A stretch of DNA of 64,000 nucleotides from Sipunculus nudus. Taxonomy: Eukaryota > Annelida > Sipuncula > Golfingiida > Sipunculidae. Shown piece after piece: positions 31,720 through 41,048 of the stretch (position 1 is its first letter; each line of letters starts with the position of its first letter). The stretch lies in assembly GCA_026874595.1 (NCBI GenBank), contig CM049307.1, positions 79,584,643-79,648,642 on the forward strand. The letters are read 5' to 3'. Made by a program: the position numbers and the translations under genes. A model generated the notes under the pieces. It was not told the origin of the DNA, made no database searches, and saw only the letters and a program-made list of their open reading frames with translations.

Positions 31720-32079
31720 CTACCAAAACACACGCAAATCACCAGACATATAATCATCAAACAAACTAAACCTCCACTCCCCATCCCCATCCTCTGCCTC
31801 ACTCTCCTCATATGAAACAACAAACTCGGGACTCTTACCACCTTTCTTACCAACAACATCCAGCACTCTGCCCTTCCACCAGCTTTCACACCCATCATCC
31901 ACAAACCTCTGCTCAACATTCATTCCAACTAAATCTGAACTAACCAAACTCACCAAACGTAAAACACCACATTTGAAACCATTCACTAAATCACATTCAT
32001 ACGATTCACCACCAACATTCTTCAAAACCCCAACAAACAACCGCTCACTCCCAACAACACATTCTTTCACCTCATTCAC
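31720..32079 (-). CDS. C-terminal domain of the hAT-like gene
   Basis: A 119-codon frame ending in TAA or TAG, containing VEQRFVDDGCESWWKGRVLD, FVVSYEESEAEDG and FSLFDDYMSGDLRVFW. The pattern HRF.D.....W..GRV......Y.I.Y......Y.F.L..DY..GDL is one I associate with the C-terminus of this family and resembles a small beta-barrel (Tudor/chromo-like) domain; that fold assignment is inference. Preceded in another frame by 32317-32102, which ends LDLPFVHCVDDFLGKVIER. Confidence 0.55.
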   Translation of the reverse strand: MNEVKECVVGSERLFVGVLKNVGGESYECDLVNGFKCGVLRLVSLVSSDLVGMNVEQRFVDDGCESWWKGRVLDVVGKKGGKSPEFVVSYEESEAEDGDGEWRFSLFDDYMSGDLRVFW

Positions 32080-32599
32080 ACAACATCTCTCCCACTCAGA
32101 CTCATCTTTCGATCACCTTCCCCAGAAAATCATCCACACAGTGAACAAAAGGCAAATCTAGCTTACACATTCTCCTACCTTCATTCACACACTCATTCTC
32201 AGCCACTGCCAAAAACTTCTCTTTCTCATCATCAAGCTCACAATCAGGCACACGCACACCAGTAAACGAAAAATCTGCACACTTCACATTCTCGCGATCC
32301 TCACTACTCATGCTCACAACTTCTTCAAATTCACCACAAGCTCATCATACGTATACATACGACCTCCCTTGCTGAAATTCAGACTTCCATCCACATTCAC
32401 ACACTTCAACACATGTTTTCGAAAACGCTTTGCACCTCAACCGAAAGTCTCCTTCTGTCAACCCTGCATTCACACAACCTTTCATCCACCTTTCTCTCAC
32501 TTATCCACAACCCCCCGAACTCATTCAACTCCACAGTAAAATCCTCTGCTTTCACTCTGTCAGGCGACTCCTTTCTCTCCTGCACACACCGTTTCTTCC

Positions 32600-32899
32600 T
32601 CATTTTATCCGCTCTTCTTGCACCCACAACCGCTCTCCTCTTCCGAACTCACTCACCTGCTCTTTCACACTACGCCTCGCTCGCTTTACTTGCTCTCTCA
32701 ACTGATCATCACCCATACTCCGCAGCCAGCCCCGGGTCTCATTCCTTCGAAACATAATGACACCCTCCATTGCACACGTACTTGCATTCGGTCTTTCACG
32801 CATCAGGTCATCTAGCATACCAAAATCTCTTTTACCCCCTACATTCGTCATGGGCACACTGGCAGTCTCACTCATTCTCTCACTCAGATAAGCATTCAC
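32600..32899 (-). CDS. hAT-type C-terminal region of the hAT-like gene
   Basis: The frame reads MSETASVPMTNVGGKRDFGM, LDDLMRERPNASTCAMEGVI, MFRRNETRGWL, then an Arg/Glu-rich helix. The segment SVP-x-T-N-x-x-x-x-R-D-F followed by a Leu-rich, KPNA-like stretch parallels the hAT dimerisation motif (family pattern PxSSxxxERxFSxxG). It is followed in frame or near frame by 32627-32406, a basic helical region. Confidence 0.6.
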   Translation of the reverse strand: MNAYLSERMSETASVPMTNVGGKRDFGMLDDLMRERPNASTCAMEGVIMFRRNETRGWLRSMGDDQLREQVKRARRSVKEQVSEFGRGERLWVQEERIK

Positions 32900-32937
32900 T
32901 CCACCTCGTAACTGATCTTGGAAGCAACTTCTGGCTC

Positions 32938-33490
32938 TTACTGAAGAAAGATGCCAGTTATACGATCATTCTCACACTCTTTCACCAAAGCATCATACAC
33001 CCAGTCCTTTCTGACACTGACATCCTCATACAAACACTCTGATCCTTTCATCAAACTACTTGCATCCTGAGCCCATGACTGTAAACACACCAGTAACCTT
33101 TCAAACCTAGCATTCAGTCCACTCATGTTCGTCTCACTCTCACTCACTCTCCACAACGCCCCAGTCAGCAACTTGTCAATCAGCCCAAAAGAACGCACTC
33201 CACACACAAACTGCTCCACACCAAGGTCAGCATGCACCGCTTTCATCAACAGGTTCTCATCTTTTTCGCACAACAAGGGGTAAAGAGCTTATACCCCTGC
33301 ACCATTATGGAACAGTATATTAAATCTGTTCCCTCTGAATGGTGCAAGGGGTATATGCCCCTTCCCATCTCTCACACGTCCAAACTCACGAAACCACACA
33401 GGCTTTCCATTCTTCTCACGCCCTCTATCTTGCATAGCCTTGCATACCGTTCTGACCATACGTACAGTTCCACTCTCGCCATTCTGACTC
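32938..33490 (-). CDS. hAT-like gene, second half of catalytic core
   Basis: Right after the MITE the minus strand resumes ESGTVRMVRTVCKAMQDRG, then GKGHIPLAPFRGNRFNILFH, NGAGV, a shift, then EKDENLLMKAVHADLGVEQF, GLIDKLLTGALWRVSE and WAQDASSLMKGSECLYED. FRGNRFN.LF and IDKLLTGPLWR-type segments are characteristic of the family. An inverted repeat (33291-33314 with 33328-33355) lies over the GNRFNILF codons. Confidence 0.6.
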
Positions 33491-33493
33491 TTA

Positions 33494-34158
33494 AGGTGCT
33501 TTTCCATAAGTGCGTAGTCCGTATCCGTAGTCCTTATGCGTTGTCCGCTGCGTAGTCCGCAAAAATCGCTTTGTAGACTTTTTAACTGGGCCGTTTCCAT
33601 TCATCCGCATGCGTAGTACGTATGCGTAGTCCGTATCCGCACGCTGCTGGGATTGATTTTTGCGCAATACGCATACCAATCATCGTGTTGATTTCAGGTT
33701 TAGCAAAGAGTTTTCCCCATTCAGGCCGTACTGTATGCACAGTCTCTATTTTCAACTGGTATGAATGTCATTTCTGGCATTAGTTTTCCATAAACCCAAC
33801 ATATTGGCATATGGCTGAATTATGTTTTCCTTTTTTATCACAGACACCATGTTTTTAGATGATTGAAGCGTACACATCGCTGTCGCGGATAAATATTATT
33901 AATTAAGATCTTTTAAAAATTTTATTATTTTTATTTTATTGTTTAACTTTTGTTGCTAATATATGCAAATGTACAATAAATATATGGTGAAATGGCTTGC
34001 AAAAAAGGATAAACTTCAGCTATCGAGCACCTATCAATACGGAGTACGGACTACGCATATACGTACTTATGGAAAACGAACTTTGCGGATACGGACTACG
34101 CATACGGACTACGCTTGCGGACTACGGATACGCACTACGCACTTATGGAAAACCACCT
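33494..34158. mobile_element. 665-bp PIF/Harbinger MITE with TTA duplication
   Basis: Left end TTA|AGGTGCTTTTCCATAAGTGC; right end GCACTTATGGAAAACCACCT|TTA. TTA at 33491-33493 and 34159-34161 is the 3-bp target duplication typical of PIF/Harbinger. Subterminal cgtagtccgtatgcg repeats match the larger Harbinger element at 18237, which is the likely source of mobilising proteins for the family. The interior (33690-34030) is AT-rich and non-coding. It interrupts the hAT-like gene. Confidence 0.92.
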
Positions 34159-34159
34159 T

Positions 34160-34829
34160 TACATCCTTTCGCAACAGCACCAACCGCACTCTCACCAAAT
34201 ATCAAACTCTCCCACATGCACATAGTCACACCGGCCTGATCAGCTAAACCAACAAGGTAGTTGAGGCCACAAAAAAAATTATTCATACTTACACATCTCT
34301 CACGCTCACTGTCACTCATCCCATTCCATTCATTCAACACATGCGGCAACACATCTCTCCTGTAGTCATACAAAAACTCACAAAACTTCTTACCTGCAGC
34401 AGCCCTATCACTCATAGTTTTCTTCATGCTAACAATCATGCCCTGCACACGCTTACACACATCTCCTCCTTTCATGCTAGCCACATCCATCAAAATCTCA
34501 CGCAGCACACACAACAGGCTTTCAGCATCCTCACTCGCAACATCTCTCACACCCAGAGTCAGACGCTCATCAGCCGCTGTTCTTACACCCAAACTTTCAT
34601 AATGTCTGCTATACTTTGTCGTTCCATCACTCATCAAAGTCACATTCCCACTCTCTAAACATTCACTCAACTGCATCCATGCCAGCGCTCTACATTCATA
34701 CACCATTCTCTCAGCACACGTCTCTCTCGGCAATCTATCCACACTCTTTCCCAGACCTTCAATCACACATGTCACAATCGAATCACACTTGCTCGCACTT
34801 ACACCCATACCAATCAGCTCCATATACAC
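34160..34829 (-). CDS. hAT-like gene, first half of catalytic core
   Basis: An open frame of 222 residues up to the MITE (the last six of the 228-codon frame come from the MITE). Key segments are MYMELIGMGVSASKCDSIV, ALAWMQLSECLESGNVTLMS followed by DGTTKYSRHYESLGV, MIVSMKKTMSDRAAAGKKF, and SMNNFFCGLNYLVGLADQA. The Asp in SDGTTK and in MSDRAA sit where the first two acidic residues of an RNase-H-like transposase would be; this is inference. Upstream, an A run at about 34862-34873 causes a shift from the coiled-coil frame. Confidence 0.65.
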
Positions 34830-35424
34830 TCCTCTGATCTCACTCGTATACTTTCCTCCCTGAAAAAAAAAAAACGCACACAGTCACTCCGCACAAAATC
34901 TTCCAACCTCTCTTCCAACATACACGTCTCATTCTCCAAATCACGCACTCTCTCACTCAGGCAAACCAGCTTGTCTTTCACACACTCTACACTTTCACAG
35001 GCACTCAAGTGCCTTTCTTGCAGCGTCATACTTACTTCTCAGACATGCGTACCTTTCACACTGTTCATTCACTTCCATACATGCATCCACATACAGGTCA
35101 TCAAGCTCACTCTCTAGTCTCACGCTCACCCTCACATTTACTCAACCTGGCCTCAATTTAAAAAAATCGGCCATCCCTCTCATTCAACTCATCATTCAAC
35201 TCTGCAATCATACTATCTCCTCTCGCAAGTTTCTTTCTAAAGTTTCTTACATCAAACACTCTCCTTTCTTTCACAGTTACATCCATCTTCAACTTTCTCA
35301 TCATCTCAACCAGCTCCTTCTCCCGCACTGACATAACCTCCACACCGCTCTCACGACCTGACACTGCCCCCACCCGACCCTCAAGCTCACCCCCCCCCCC
35401 CCCCTCATTCCACTCTGCACACAC
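34814..35424 (-). CDS. hAT-like gene, coiled-coil region
   Basis: Two frames, 35424-35158 and 35029-34814, are rich in Glu, Arg, Leu and Lys with heptad-like spacing (KELVEMMRKLKMDVTVKERR; VKDKLVCLSERVRDLENET). They are separated by about 130 bp with the same composition, so they are probably one segment broken by shifts. Confidence 0.5.
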
Positions 35425-35515
35425 ACACTATCCTCACTCCCCTCCATTCCACTCTGCACACACACACTATCCCCACTCCCCTCCATTACACTTTGCACAC
35501 ACAGACAATCCCCAA
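35403..35515 (-). repeat. 39-bp in-frame tandem repeat between two poly-C tracts
   Basis: Almost three copies of a unit with cattccactctgcacacaca. On the minus strand it encodes a 13-residue repeat (CVQSGMEGSEDSV). Poly-C runs at 35390-35404 (15) and 35516-35532 (17) flank it. Confidence 0.85.
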
Positions 35516-35960
35516 CCCCCCCCCCCCCCCCCACAATCCACTCCCCGGCAAATGAAACACACCATTCAGAAACTCATGCCTCGTACCTTTCAACTCAGAC
35601 TTACATGTCCCATACCAGTAATGAAACGCACGCACACTCATCCAGTCATCCACAGACTCATACCCCATCAACCTGCCAAGGCACCTCACAACATGCAACC
35701 CACTCCTACATTCCATCACACACTCGTACACCTCCATCACAAACCCATTCGTCAATTCATCTCTTTCAAGAGTAGGTCTTCCACTGTTGTTGGTAGCCAG
35801 CAGGGATCTTGATCTTGAACGGGAGCCGGAGGTGGCGCGGTCCTGGTTTTGTGTGTCGTCTGTCCACCGCAGACCGGCCACCATCCGTCTCCCGTTTGGC
35901 CTCCTCTCTGCCTCTCATCTCTGTCTCTCCTCCTACCACTCCCCATATCTTCCATAATGC
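35486..35960 (-). CDS. hAT-like gene, N-terminal segment
   Basis: The best frame starts at 35884 and contains RDELTNGFVMEVYECVMECR, CLGRLMGYESVDDWMSVRAF and HYWYGTCKSELKG. Alternative starts exist at 35955 and 36089 in other frames, and the true start is unclear. The frame runs into the poly-C tract at 35516-35532 (poly-Gly on the coding strand). Confidence 0.45.
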
Positions 35961-36176
35961 TTGAAAATCGGCCACGCTGTCACAAGTATCATTTTGCAGA
36001 GCAAAGGACTGTGCCGTCCAGGGGGTGACCCAAGGTTTTATACCCGTGTTCTGCATAGGGTCGGCATAGCGGACGCTGGGTGGCACCATTGGGTCTCGGG
36101 AACGGCACGTACACCCCGGGCTATGCTTTACCCAGCGGGGAGGGTCGCCTCCGGGCCCTGTTAACTTTTGTTTACA

Positions 36177-36216
36177 TGTTTATATAATAGGTACACGTGT
36201 ATCTATTATATAAACA
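36177..36216. repeat. 40-bp near-perfect palindrome centred on CACGTG
   Basis: TGTTTATATAATAG at 36177-36190 pairs exactly with CTATTATATAAACA at 36203-36216. The centre TACACGTGTA is itself palindromic, leaving one mismatched pair in 20. It lies about 0.2 kb upstream of the start of the minus-strand hAT-like gene. Confidence 0.9.
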
Positions 36217-36860
36217 AGTACCGGCAAGCGATATAACATGGTTTACAGCTCATTAAACGGTAGGGGATTGTTGTTAAGGTAAATTGAAGACATTTTAAAC
36301 CAATATCAACACAAATAGCGATTCAAGCGCCTGTGATCGAAGGTCCCTGCCCGTCCCAACCGGGTACGAGTGTACGATTAATGGTGATATACGATTGACA
36401 GGAGTTTGATGATTTATGGTGGTGGGCACCAGCTGGGAGTTTTCCTCTCTAAGTCTGTCACATTCACGAGTTTTATGGGATAATACCTTAATGTAGATGT
36501 AAATGCAATACCAGGAGCTTTTCGAGTTAAATGTTTATTGCGTTTACCATTTCTGGCAGAACACGACAAGTGGGGCAAGTCCAAACGGTAGGATATTCAC
36601 TTTCTAGGTCGCCTATGTTTATTGCTGTAGATATGGGGTATGGACCCCCTTAACCCCCCCCCCCCCCCCCCGGATCCGCTTCTGTTAGAAAAATTAACAT
36701 ATCTTTGCTCTTGAGTCGAAGTATTGTCATTGGATTTACTCCGAGTATTCAGAGCAGCAGTGGAAGTATTTTGCCCAATCCCGCCGTACTGGAATCACTT
36801 GTAGATCTAGATAATACAGGGTATGATGATGTCTGGGCAGCGGATATTAATACTTGATCA
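36217..36860. other. Spacer with poly-C plus ggatccgc
   Basis: An 18-base poly-C at 36654-36671 is followed by ggatccgcttctgttag. The same poly-C/GGATCCGC junction recurs in each 1.44-kb unit at 58-63 kb. No gene seen. Confidence 0.6.
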
Positions 36861-36879
36861 GCCGTAGACAGGACACTAG

Positions 36880-37245
36880 TTACGGATTTTCGTTTATCGA
36901 GCTGCGAGTATTCTTTGACTTACGTCGACTGGCTACAGAAGAATCATCATTTGCTCTAGGCTTTGTTAATGCCTGCTTCCGTTCACTCACGGTATTGGCA
37001 ATTCCTTTTGCCATGGACCAACGATCGCAATTTTTAATCTCATCCGGAACATTATTTAATTTTGAAAGTTTGTTACGGATATCTCGTAGACATTTGTTTT
37101 TGGTAATTATGTTGGTTTCATGATAAGTCATTTTCTTTACTTTTGTAATCCACTCAACTTTGATTTGCTCACAAAGATCGCCATGGGCTTTTAATAGTGA
37201 GGGCTCCCTTTTGAGTCTTGCAGCGCGAATGAGCGAGTCGTTCAT
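36880..37245 (-). CDS. Unrecognised 121-residue basic ORF
   Basis: Begins MNDSLIRAARLKREPSLLK and continues with helical, Lys-rich sequence (HGDLCEQIKVEWITKVKKMT; NVPDEIKNCDRWSMAKGIA), ending in a Ser/Arg/Asn-rich tail. It is the longest uninterrupted minus-strand frame near here and has a DNA- or RNA-binding look (inference). A CCAAT-type sequence (attggctcgtcag on the minus strand, about 37267) and a TGACGTC element (about 37302) lie just upstream. No family is assigned. Confidence 0.4.
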   Translation of the reverse strand: MNDSLIRAARLKREPSLLKAHGDLCEQIKVEWITKVKKMTYHETNIITKNKCLRDIRNKLSKLNNVPDEIKNCDRWSMAKGIANTVSERKQALTKPRANDDSSVASRRKSKNTRSSINENP

Positions 37246-38680
37246 GATCCCCTTGTCAGGCTCTGACGAGCCAATCTCATTTGTGATTGACGCCGTGAAT
37301 GACGTCGTCGAGGTAAATATGCGGGATTAGGCGTCACAGGTGTTGTCAACAGGCTTGAATAGACGACGCAATAGTTCCTTTGTAATGTGTATAACAAATG
37401 CTGATAGCCTACAAATATCCTAATATCTGATTAAAGTCTAACATACACGGGTTATACACTCATGGATAACATTTGGTTGATGTTTTAACTGATGTATCTG
37501 ATATCATAAGTCTAAATAATAAATATCTTGATATCAGAATTCACAAGCCAGTTTATTTACTTGGTAGCCATCTTGGTTTACTCTGTTTTTGGTGCGATCT
37601 GACTTGAAATTTATCTCTGTGATTTTAAATAATCAAATAAAACTCACCCGGTAATAAGTGTATATTGTCCCGATATTGTAAAGTCCATGTATGGAGTAAA
37701 ACCTGGGCTGCTCAAGATTTTATCAACTAAAACATCGGCAAAATGCAGAGCAGAAATAAAAAGCAGTCATCACAGTAGCGCATGCACAGAGGGTATAAAA
37801 ATAAAAAAAAAATAATATAAAAATAATAATTTTTAACTAATAACAATTAAGTGCTGTAGTTATTACTATATATAACTATTACTATCAGAATAACGATTTG
37901 GCAGTCTTATTAAATATACTTTGGATTTAGGTTTCACCTTTCGTGGTTTTGGCCTTAAACACTATTCACTGGGTTAACGCTTTCGTGGATTAATCGTTCC
38001 TGTTTATGCATTTTATCAGAACTCATTGGTGAACAGACCTAAAAATAAGCCAAAGATTGTTCGGTAATCATTCAATGGAATTTAATATCCTTAAGACTCA
38101 TTCAATAAAAAAATAGTCTTGGCTCAATGACACAACAACTAAAATATCTTTGTGTTATCTGAATCGTGGGTGAAAATATTTAGATAAATCTCGATAGATT
38201 TCTTCAGGATAATTCAACCTAGGTCCATCAAATGAAGTCATGCATTACTAGGTTAATGAGAGCAAGTACCGGCTCTAGAGATCGGTATGTCGTTTGTTCA
38301 GAAGAAACCCCGTTTCCACTCCAGCTGGAACCAGTGCACCTCCAGAACGGGGACACAGTTAAACTTGGTGCCCGCTCAAATTGTGCTCAGCTGACCGTTT
38401 CTGATCCCCATGCCCGATGTCTTACTAGGTTAAATCTGTCACACGGTTAAGCTCTTAATGTTTGGTCCGCCATTAACGGAATACAGTTATATGGTTGAGT
38501 TGCCTTGTTTACAGGGTGCAGTTGTCTGTTTGTTCCGAACATCACACGGTACTTTTGCCAGAAACCATGGATGCAGAGGTACCGCCACTCGACCGCATCA
38601 GCGGCCTGTCATTACCGGCATCCAACATGATTAATAAAATGATCAGTGTCTATTGTTGTTTCTTCAATTAAAAAATGACA
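37246..38680. other. Spacer, no supported gene
   Basis: AT-rich to 38200. 38230-38630 is less AT-rich with a 72-codon frame of no known family. Confidence 0.4.
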
Positions 38681-38689
38681 TTAACAGAG

Positions 38690-39170
38690 AAGTAATTCTG
38701 GGTTCCAAGGAGACTTTCCATGGGCCTCCCTTCATGTCAACAAAATAGATTCCAGGTTCAGTCACTACCATTTGTGCCCTGTTAACAAATGACAGCATCT
38801 TTTAGAGTCTCGAAAAATAGAAAAAAAAATCGTTAACAAATCGGAAATACAGGTGGCGCCACCAGCCTGCACGAACTGACGCAACCCCCCCCCCCCCCCC
38901 ATGATCAATATCCATGTAAAGAATCATGGTGATCAATGCATTAGTTTTTCAGATACTTAAGCTTTTGTATCAAATTTTCCATTACTCTGGGGGGTATTTG
39001 GGAGCCCCATAGATCAGAGATTATGGGTAACAGAGACCTTATTTCTGGTTTCCGAGGAGATTTTTTATGGACCTCTCTAGATGTGAAGTAAGAAGATTCC
39101 AGATCCTGCGGTTACAATTTGTGCCTGGTTAACGGACAGACAGACGGACGGACGGACAAAGGGTGATCGC
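38690..39170 (+). repeat. Two copies of the '155-bp family' repeat with ggacagacagacgg end
   Basis: 38698-38800 and 39040-39160 share ggttccaaggagactttcca/gagattttttatgg, gacctctc...gatgtg, agattccag, and tgtgcc(c/t)tgttaac. The second ends in ggacagacagacggacggac. An inverted relative lies at 53585-53700. A 16-base poly-C is at 38885-38900. Confidence 0.65.
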
Positions 39171-39272
39171 TATAGCTCAGATGACTATGTATGTGTAAAG
39201 TATTATTTTGTGATAACGTTTAACAATAGGAAGCTTTTGCATTTCGATGTTGGAAGTAAATTTTTCTTTTAC

Positions 39273-40088
39273 CTGAAAGAATTTGGACAGGCTGCTGAGC
39301 TGTTGCAGAGTGCCTAGCATCAGACTGAGGATGGCGACAAACTCCCAGTTCTCTTCAAGTTTCAGCATTCCCACAGCCTGGGGGTCGATCATTGTGCAGT
39401 GTGAGAGATGAGCCACTACACATGGCAGGATCTTATTCATGGTGGAACAGGATGAATCATGGGAAAGCCGTCTCATAGCCTTAGGTTGTTTAGGCTTCAG
39501 CTTTGGTTTTTCGAATGTCTCCTGGAATGATATTATAATGTATTTACATAAATTTATATTGTACAGATGTATTAGTGAAATATGTTAGAATATTTCAAGC
39601 ACACGTGTGATTATGATTGTATAAATATTAATGTATGTTTAACAACAGTACTTTACAATGTGTTTATAAAATTACCTGTATTTTTTCAACCCCGCTGCAC
39701 GGACAGCAGAGTACTCATAGTACTTGAATACCTTGTCAATGGTCGTATTAAACTTTGCAATGGCCTTGATCTCTTCTGCTGACCGCTTGGTTGTCAGTGC
39801 CTCACCGTGTGCCAAACAATGGTTCCCAACAGCAATTTTGGAGAATTGTCAAAAGAAAGATCTAAATGCATTTATGTTATTATTTCTAGTGAAGTTTCAA
39901 TGTATGCTAAATTAGCTTACTTGATAAGCCAAGAGGTATTCACTTTATCCTTTAACTGAGTAGCCACACAAGTCATCATACTGGCACCATAACTTCCTAT
40001 TCCAGCCAGCCTGGATAGATCCAACTCTTTTTTCTTTGCTGTAATCGAAAATGTCCTCCGCTATAGTGTCAGCTTTCCCGTTGTGTAT
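39273..40088 (-). pseudogene. hAT-like transposase (ZNF862/C17orf113-type), three exons
   Basis: Minus strand, exons 40088-39921, about 39848-39676 and 39521-39273, with AG acceptors at exons 1 and 3 and GT donors at all three. Exon 1: GKADTIAEDIF, a shift at an A run, ELDLSRLAGIGSYGASMM, ATQLKDKVN. Exon 2: AVGNHCLAHGEALTTKRSA, FNTTIDKVFKYYEYSAVRAA. Exon 3: KPKQPKAMRRLSHDSSC, NKILPCVVAHLSH, FVAILSLMLGTLQQLSSLS. These follow the hAT-derived pattern G-x-A-x-x-I ... GxGSDGAxxMTG ... CLAHRxAL ... VRWLSHxxA. The catalytic D in G-S-D-G-A is Tyr here and the W of RWLS is Arg. Exon 2 lacks a clean acceptor. Non-functional relic. Confidence 0.75.
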
Positions 40089-40628
40089 CTTGAAAGAAAA
40101 AAAAGTAATTCCATGGTAAATTTTATTCTACGGCTTATGAGTCTGCTGAGTTGAAAACAATATCAATCATAAAACATGAACATTCTTTATTTCTGTTATA
40201 TTGTCCACAAGGTGTCCTGCGGTGTCCCAAACCACAGGGAAGGACGTATTCCCCGTTCATGACGTTGTCGGTATTGAACCCTTTTGTATACTTAGACATT
40301 GGGATGGTGCGAAAGATTGACACGATCCCAATCTTATTTAAGGAATTTCCTAGGGTATGGTAGTGCTAAGACAATTTGTTTCTGTATGTTCTGATGTGGC
40401 TTACTTTAAGTCCTCAAGTGGTGTACAATTAACAGACTTCTAAGGCCAAAAAATCAATTGTATGTTTTTCAGGCACTTTTTCAGGCTCAAGATTCAAGAT
40501 TAAGAAGATTCAAGATTCAAGAAGTTCAGTATTTACAAATTTCTTTTTAAGTCTTATATAATATTTGTTGATAATATTATCTCTATTCAACTTCAGTTGC
40601 ATAAGAAGTATATTGTTGATAAAACACT
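40089..40628. other. Flank, no supported exon
   Basis: A short aagattcaaga repetition occurs near 40486-40520. Nothing else. Confidence 0.4.
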
Positions 40629-41048
40629 CTAACCCTTTAACATTATAGAACTCGTTCTTGTGTGAAGATTATTGCCACTCTCACCTTTTACATTATTGTT
40701 CTTGGTCCTATGTGGAGATCATTGCCACTCTAACCCTTTAACATTAAGATCTTGGTCCTGTGTGGAGATTATTGCCACTCTAACCTTTTAACATTATAGT
40801 TCTTGGTCCTGTTTGGAGATTATTGCCACTCTTACCCTTTAATATTATAGTTCTTGGTCCTGTGTGGAGATTATTGTCACTCTAACCCTTTAATATTATA
40901 GATCTTGGTCCTGTGTGGAGATTATTGCCACTCTAACCCTTTAACATTATAGTTCTTGGTCCTGTGTTGAAATTATTGCCACTTTAATTCTTTAGCATTA
41001 TAGATTTTGGTCCTATGTGGAGATAATTGCCACTCCACCCCTTTAACA
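40629..41048. repeat. 50/51-bp tandem repeat, about eight copies
   Basis: Units begin taacccttta... at about 40630, 40681, 40731, 40781, 40832, 40883, 40934 and 40985, each with ttcttggtcctgtgtggaga and ttattgccactc. Edge units are more divergent than central ones. Confidence 0.95.

Larger units (their letters stand above)
31720..35960 (-). pseudogene. Large hAT-like transposase-derived gene, interrupted
   Basis: Minus-strand coding continues, with frame changes, for about 3.6 kb once the 665-bp MITE is removed. Order from the 5' end: unrecognised N-terminal segment (35884-35486), a 13-residue tandem repeat, coiled coil (35424-35158, 35029-34814), an RNase-H-like core (34829-34160 and 33490-32938), a hAT-type C-terminal region (32899-32600), a basic helical region, and a terminal domain (32079-31720). 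I recognise it as an uncharacterised family found in cnidarian and mollusc genomes. Assignment to hAT rests on the SVPxTN..xxRDF...D.L motif. Few stops occur outside homopolymer shifts, so decay or assembly error is recent. Coding-strand C is notably scarce. Confidence 0.7.

Noticed and set aside
33491-34247. Arg-Thr-Thr/Tyr-rich ORFs around 33.5 and 34.0 kb
   Set aside because: Translations of the subterminal gtagtccgtatgcg repeats of the Harbinger MITE.
31530-35955. Plus-strand Ser/Thr/His/Pro-rich ORFs over 31.5-35.9 kb
   Set aside because: Complement of the C-poor coding strand of the hAT-like gene. Recognisable family motifs are on the minus strand only.
30470-41048. CRISPR-like arrays
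   Set aside because: The 50-, 59- and 75-bp arrays have no unique spacers between short repeats, and the window is eukaryotic. They are minisatellites.
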